Assembly: GCA_022494885.1 (NCBI GenBank)
Contig: JAGVSM010002756.1
Location: forward strand, 19,246 to 83,245
DNA from: Micrasema longulum
Lineage: Eukaryota; Arthropoda; Insecta; Trichoptera; Brachycentridae
DNA: 64,000 nt
Reading direction: 5' to 3'
Below, one piece after another: positions 58,106 to 64,000 of this stretch. The position numbers and the translations under genes were made by a program. A model generated the notes under the pieces. It was not told the origin of the DNA. It saw only the letters and a list, made by a program, of their open reading frames with translations, and did not search any database. Each line of letters starts with the position of its first letter. The first letter of the stretch is position 1.

Positions 58106-58552
58106 TTTGAACTAAATCTTTTTATTTTTTCTTCGTAAATATAGATTTCAAAAAACCATTTTAATTAAATTCTCTGGCAGCTAAAGCAAGGATTACATAA
58201 AGATATTTTGAGTATGTCCATACCTTTATACACAATCACTAAATTTAAGCCTCTATTATTAAGATTGACAAAAGGTTCTCCATCTCTGGAAACTAAATTA
58301 AACTTGAAGCCGATCTGTAATAATATTGTGATGTGATGTCAGCATAAATCAAATTTCAGGTGGTGTCAGTTGATCATTTTCTCAGTGACACTTGATTGCA
58401 GTACAGGACAGATAAAAGATAATAGTAAAAATATGTGAAAAAAGTGATTAAACAGTATACTATCCACTTTATTGTATAGGAGGCATTCACAAAAATATAC
58501 ACAAAAAATATGAATATGCATCATATAAAAGGAATATTAAAAATCACAATAA

Positions 58553-59625
58553 TTATGAAACTTCCATTGATTCCATTTGATTATCTACGCTTGCATCATC
58601 AACATCATCCAGAGAAACATTCAACGTTTCATCGGAATCTCCTTCCTCAAGCAATGCCTGAAGTTGATGTATAGAAGTAATCAGGACGTGGAATTGTTTT
58701 CTTCTTAATTCTAATCTTTTTTTAAACTGTTCTTTAGTAGACTCCAAACTCGCCAACTCTTTTTTGCTTTTATCCAATTTATCCTCAGTTTCTTTTCTAT
58801 CTGGCTGTTCATTAATAACTTTGGCTAAAACATCATATTCTATTCGGTTTTTTCTAATTGTCTTTGTATGCTTTAGTTCAGTCTTGCTTGTTTCTATATG
58901 TAACTTTGCAAAGTCTATTCCCTTCTCGATGGTGTGTGACAGCTTTTCATAATTTTCAAGTTCAGAAGCCATCATCTGAGAGGAAAGTTGAGATTTCGTC
59001 ACTGCGAATTCACACTGTGCTAACTGGGACAACATTCTGTCGTGGATAGCTTTACTGAAAAGTTAAAAAATATACATCTTGTTTAAATTTTTAAGACAAA
59101 AGTGAATAAAGAAAAGTGTATTGCAATAAATATGTTAAAACATAAATATTCAGATGTTTCCAACATAAGTGGCATTTAAGTCAATTTTAAAAGTTAAAAG
59201 TTTGAGGTTATAATATTATGGTGGCATCATAAACTTTGAGACTTTCATGGTCAAATATGCTATATCTAAATGTAATGAACATTATGCTCTAGAAGTTTCC
59301 TTTAGTGAATTAAAAATAAACGCTAGAAAGCTAATTCGAACAAAAAAAATACAAGTTACCTTTCTTCAGGAGATTGGTCAGATGTGTTACACCACTTAAT
59401 AAGGGTCTTTAATAAGACGTTAAGTCTTCTGTCGTCTCCTGTACCATCTCCATCTATAAGAAGGCGTCGTCTGATCACATCCTCTAAAAAAACAATTGGA
59501 ATTAGTATTCAAATTATATAAAACGGCAGTTAGCCGTACTTTGATACCGGTAATTAAGGGTGTTAAAATTGTTTAATGGAAACTAGTATTTGAAATAGTT
59601 TGAGAAAAATCAAACCTTCCGACAT
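58553..59625 (-). CDS. THOC7: THO complex subunit 7
   Basis: THOC7 is a coiled-coil subunit of the nuclear THO/TREX complex, which couples transcription to mRNA export. Exons on the minus strand: 59625-59616 (ATG TCG GAA G), 59483-59360 and 59054-58553 (TAA). They join in phase into 211 residues, near the usual length. Diagnostic stretches are DVIRRRLLIDGDGTGDDRRL, NVLLKTLIKWCN, RMLSQLAQCEFAVTKSQL, KTIRKNRIEYDVLAKVINEQ (then PDRKET) and LELRRKQFHVLITSIHQLQ. The C-terminal tail is Asp/Glu-rich. The middle is predicted coiled coil from its heptad-like Leu and Lys/Glu pattern. It is convergent with ALKBH6 (448 bp between stops) and divergent from FNBP4 (about 920 bp between starts). All splice sites are GT-AG. 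Confidence 0.96.
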
Positions 59626-60546
59626 TTTGCCAAATTTAATCGCTCTGCTGTCTCTGATGTCAGATAGTTAAATACAAATTCGAATCAAACAACAAAACTG
59701 CTGCAATAATAAAGCGACGTAGAAAATCACAGATTACACACACCATAGATATATTGAAAATACATATAATAATATCATATAAAATATACAGCATCATAGA
59801 CATAGATAACGATATATGTTACAACCTTTCTTCTCCCAAAAGGTGTAATAACTGAATATAATTAAAATCTTTAAAGGGTGATTCATTTGAAGACTTTTAT
59901 TTTTTTGATGCGACTATATTTTTGTCCAAATTAGTTAATTATATTTCTTTTAATTATGTTTTAATTGTCTTTAACACAACATTCATCTTCAGAAATATAT
60001 AATAATCGTCCATGCTCATAATTTACTTCATCCGTCCATATACACCCTCCGTATCATAAATTATAATATATTTTTTCCAATTCATTATGTTGTAATTATA
60101 AGAACGCTTAATTAAGTATTTAGGTTAATCAGTATCATAGTTAACATTCCCAATGTCTAAATATTACCAATAAAAACATATGTAAAAATATTTCTTCTTC
60201 GTCTTCTGATTCATTTCCCCCGTGATACGTTCGATTCTGGAATATTATTTTTGAACAGCGTAGCATGTATGGTGTGAAATGTGATTTTTTGAACGCTCGT
60301 TATATTGTCTTTTGTTCCGAGTTCTGAGCGATAATTTCTAAGCATATTATTTCTGTTTTGGCCATGGTTTTCAGTTTCGGTTCTGGCGAGTTTTTTCAGT
60401 TATACCAAGTTATACTTTAAGTCAGTCAATTTCAGAATGTTTGATTATCCACTGATTAATTATTAGTTATCACATATTTATAGTTTCATTGATTGATTTG
60501 CAACTAAAAGACCTGACTTATAAATCTTATTGATGAGGCAATAACA
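59626..60546. promoter_or_regulatory. Intergenic region between divergent THOC7 and FNBP4
   Basis: About 920 bp of AT-rich sequence with no open coding stretch. By position it should contain both promoters; no specific element is recognised. Confidence 0.35.
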
Positions 60547-63060
60547 ATGAAAAAACGGTCCGGTGGTCGTCGACCTGTGTTGGATTTGCAAACCGATCAA
60601 CCACACAAAAGCGCTTTATGGCCAAGTATGTTGGAATTATCGTTACATATTAATGTTTTAAATTAATTTATGCATTTAAAAACTCGTTTCTAGTCTTCTC
60701 TACTCAAAAAGATCGCCATCCCTCTCTGCTGTCCAAGTTACTTTTCAAACAGAGATTTCTATTGTTTTAGTAAAACGAATTAATGCATTTATTCCTAGAT
60801 AACATGAATATGGGTTCTCCATCCAACGCCAATAGTGGCAGCGGAGCTCTGGCAGGACTACTAGGAGATTATGGCTCCGATAGCAACAGCGAAGATGAAG
60901 CATTACCGAAAGCGCCAACCATTCCTGATAACATGCCAAATTTACACCAACAACCGAGTAAGCATGCACTCCTAACACAACTCTATGACTAAATGTTATT
61001 AAATATAGCCACTTACCGATTTTTTATGCCCACTGGTTTCGTGATGTACCCGTCTCTTCGTCAGGACACCAATTAAACTAACATGCAAAACCCACTATAT
61101 ACCTTCACCATAGTTGCACAAAAATATAAAACCAACACATGTATTTTAAAAAGCAACCTTTTTTTATTAAAAAAATTGTTTTGCTTATTATGCGCAAGGC
61201 CAATATTAACTGCAAAAGGTATGTTCTAATAAGCAACCCCTATGTGCACTGATTAGGTTATGACAATATTTTATGTTGTTGGAGAAATAGTTGAAAAATG
61301 AGGGAGGTGATGAAGGGAGGGGTGTGAGTTTAATAGGAATAGGGTGACCATTACAATTGAACATAGTATAATGGGCTATCTTAAAGGTTTGATTACCGAT
61401 CAAAGTAGCAATATTTTTTAAAGCTTTCCTAATGTGAAGTATTTTCGTGTTCCTATGAAGAGACGGGTACATTTCGAAACCGGTATACATAGAAAAGTCG
61501 GTAAGTGGTTATATGCAAATATTTAATAACATTTAGTAAAATGTTTGACCACAAAGTTAATGCTTTAAATAATAATAATACAACTCTATGAAATAAGATT
61601 ATAATAACTATTTTTTTGTAAATAAAGACTTGCATTATACAATTAACAGTTTTTATCTGTTGTATTTTGCATTTTCTCAGGTGCATGATTTAGAATTTTG
61701 TTTTTTCGACCATAGCAGACTGTTATTTGCTAATTTTTAATGTATTTCGGAATCTTTCTTTGCTCATAACGATGCCACAAAAATGTTCAATTTAGTAATG
61801 ACTTAATTTAACTGGTTGGTAAAAAAATAAAATACCAGGGCCGCGATTATAAACACTATCTTAATCAGTACATATCGAGACATTATAAGTAAAATAATAA
61901 TATTTATGTACGAAGGTGTGTATATTTTTATAAAAATTTAATGGATCTTCATCGGTAACCGGTAACCTGTAATTGAACTTATTTAGAAAAAAAAATCTAA
62001 ACATGTCATATTCTATTTTTCATAGAGAAAACTTTATTTTACTTTGTAGATTAAATTGAACATAAATGTTAATTTCCCATTGTTATACGGGCCCAGGGTC
62101 CTGATTACAATGGGAAGTTAACAGAGTTATCTTAGACTGTCTATAAAGAAAATCCAATAATTGTGTACGAAAATGAGTATATTTGCATGAAAATTTAAAG
62201 TATCTTCGTCGGCAACCTATAATTGAACATGTTTAGAAGAAATAATTGTATGCATATTCTGCTTTTCATACAGAAATCTTAATTTTACTTTGTAGATAAA
62301 ATTGAAGATAAATTATAACTTCCCATTGTAATCGCGGCCCAGGTATGGTAATTTACAAGGGATTACTATTTAATGTCGGCCTCGTGGTGCAATGGTCAGC
62401 TAATTTGCCTACCATGCGTTTAAGAGGTCTTGGGATCGATTCCCGACATGGTTGATGTGAAATATTTATTTAAAAGGGTGTTTCACACCAAAATATTTCA
62501 TTATCCTTGGACTGGCACCTAAAGCGTAAGACTGATCATCGTACTTTCATGTAACAAAAAATGATCAAGATACGCTGCGATTGGTGTACAAATGCAGTGC
62601 CCTATGCACAATTAGGTTGCGTTATATTGTTGCGTATTTATCAAAATTGACAAAATAAAGCATGAAAAAAGTTAGACAAAAAAAAACTTTTTGTCCATTT
62701 TGACAAAAACACAACCGATTTTACTATGACCACCTAAACATCATAACCAACAAAAATGGAGAGGAAGCGTTCTCCTGTAAAATATTGTTTTTGTCGGTTA
62801 CGATGTTTTGCCAACCATGGCTCGATAAATTGAGTCAAATCTTTCTAGAACTGAATTTAAACCTTTTGGAATTGTACTTTTTCTGTTATAGTTTCTGTTT
62901 ATTTTGATTTAATTTAATGTATTTATTTCCCAAGTTTGGTCCATGTGTGTGGACCCATCCAGCGGCTTCCCTTACTACTGGGAACAGATTACTAATACCG
63001 TTAGTTGGGAACCACCACCGGGTCTGGCTTTAAATCTTCCTTCGAGTGCTACTTCCACTG
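60547..63060 (+). CDS. FNBP4: Formin-binding protein 4 homologue, first three exons, continues beyond window
   Basis: FNBP4 is a WW-domain protein first described as binding proline-rich formin segments. Exon 60547-60625 encodes MKKRSGGRRPVLDLQTDQPH then KSALWP, the family-specific N-terminal motif (KK-S-GRRPxLxL). Exon 60799-60957 encodes NNMNMGSPSNA, then SGALAGLLGDYGSDSNSEDE, the LLGxYxSDSxSED acidic motif. Exon 62935-63060 holds a WW domain: WSMCVDPSSGFPYYWEQITN, then TVSWEPP, with the two Trp and the YYW core. Donors are GTATGT, GTAAGC and GTGAGT; all three exons end in phase 1. The acceptor CCCAAG at 62934 lacks a strong pyrimidine tract, so a small extra exon before it cannot be excluded. 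The rest of the gene lies to the right of the window. Confidence 0.9.
60988..61537. mobile_element. 550-bp MITE with about 85-bp inverted ends
   Basis: Left ACTAAATGTTATTAAATATA and the right end read in reverse (ACTAAATGTTATTAAATATT) continue into CCACTTACCGA and GTACCCGTCTCTTC on both sides. The interior is non-coding. It starts 30 bp after the FNBP4 exon 2 donor. Confidence 0.8.
61836..62342. mobile_element. Two abutting MITEs of the GGGCCC family
   Basis: The first copy (61836-62098) and the second (62094-62342) meet at GGGCCCAGGGTCC and share the junction bases. The interiors match the 2536-2785 copy (for example CTTTGTAGATAAAATTGAAG). FNBP4 intron 2. Confidence 0.8.
62374..62620 (+). 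repeat. SINE family A, near full length
   Basis: Best head in the window: A box TGGTGCAATGG and B-box-like GGGATCGATTCCCG, then the family body to GCAGTGCCCTATGCAC. It lies in FNBP4 intron 2. Confidence 0.85.
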
Positions 63061-64000
63061 GTGAGTACTTCAGTGGCGTTATATCATCGCCAAATATTTT
63101 AATATATCATAAAAAAGTGTTATTATTTGTGGATATTAATTAAATAGGTAGATACACTACAAGTGTCTAACCAGGCTGCGGAGAATTATAAGCTGTATGT
63201 TTTTTCCCCTTGTCCTAGTGAAATGAAGAATATAGTTATGTGTGCAAAAATGAATCAAATTCCTGGATAAGAGTTTTCATCTCCATGGTGCTACTCAGAA
63301 TTAAGAGATAAAAATCCTGAAAGGTAAATTGAGTGGAAAATATTTCACCTCTCGGTCTACTAGTTAGCACCTTTTCCTACCATACATGAGGTCCTGGATT
63401 CGGTTCAAGCAGCTATGTGAATGTATTTAATATTTAATGTGTGGTTTAAAAAATATTTCACGGTCCATTATGTTGTATCCCAACTCGATACGACTCATAG
63501 AGTTAGGGATAAGTTATTATTTATTTGTAATATGTATTGGATTGGAGTACCCTATGCACTATTAGCTGTGGACCAGGGAGTAGATAGTATAAAGTTTCGG
63601 CTTGTCTAAGTTTAAACAAGAAAATTCCCGCGAGTAAGATCACAATGATTAAATATGAATTTTAAAGCTTTTGGATAGCTTGGAATCACTGGCGGCTCCT
63701 GACCGAAAACATTGGCAGTGCATTTTTTTACATGTTGTCAACTTGTATATTATTAAGTTCAAAAATATGATAGGTCTGACGTGATAAACGAGCACGAGTA
63801 TGACAGTCCGCGCATCGGAACCAGAAACGCTAAATGCGCCCAACATAATACGCACGTTATAGTTAACTAAATTTGTACTAATATCATGTCATTACGCATG
63901 TTCAAAGTGACATTTCAAACGAACTTCAAATCTGCGCATGCGTCGGCAATGCCCGGAATATGTATATTATCTTCTCCCTCTAACGCACAATTCATCGGTA
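63061..64000 (+). other. FNBP4 intron to window end
   Basis: Holds a decayed tRNA-derived SINE at about 63345-63560; no further exon is recognised before the edge. Confidence 0.5.

Overview
The window is AT-rich animal nuclear DNA. Short exons are separated by long introns with GT-AG splice sites, and introns and spacers are full of LINE, SINE, mariner, pogo-like, hAT-like and MITE copies. Gene content and transposon types point to an insect; I cannot fix the order. No CRISPR array, bacterial operon, rRNA or intact tRNA gene was seen.

Layout. (1) 211-27195, plus strand: 21 exons of a Polyhomeotic (ph/PHC) homologue, the Polycomb PRC1 scaffold, entering from left of the window. Exon phases join throughout and give about 1253 residues: Gln/Gly-rich N-part, a run of 47 glutamines, a second Gln-rich exon, the HD1 motif, an FCS-type zinc finger and a C-terminal SAM domain. 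A repeat-poor stretch to about 30.07 kb is probably its 3' UTR. (2) 31451-35423, minus: mitochondrial ATPase inhibitor IF1, with a likely targeting-peptide exon, head to head with (3) 36111-37040, plus: TMEM267. (4) 41136-58105, plus: ALKBH6, a 45-nt first exon and a 639-nt last exon split by a 16.3 kb intron. (5) 43442-55315, minus: an ARMC9 homologue whose nine recognised exons all lie inside that ALKBH6 intron on the opposite strand. (6) 58553-59625, minus: THOC7, convergent with ALKBH6. (7) 60547-63060 and onward, plus: the first three exons of FNBP4, divergent from THOC7 and running off the right edge.

These are unrelated housekeeping and chromatin genes, not a pathway: Polycomb repression, F1Fo-ATPase control, a membrane protein, a 2-oxoglutarate oxygenase, a ciliary ARM protein, the TREX mRNA-export complex and a WW-domain protein.

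No clearly new biological system was found. The points most worth a second look are: the antisense nesting of ARMC9 in ALKBH6; a protein-like 92-codon extension reading into an ARMC9 intron; a shortened FCS finger in ph, encoded by an exon bracketed by SINEs; a candidate ph cassette exon; a hAT-like transposon with 8-bp target duplications that was itself hit by a LINE; and several foldback/MITE structures.
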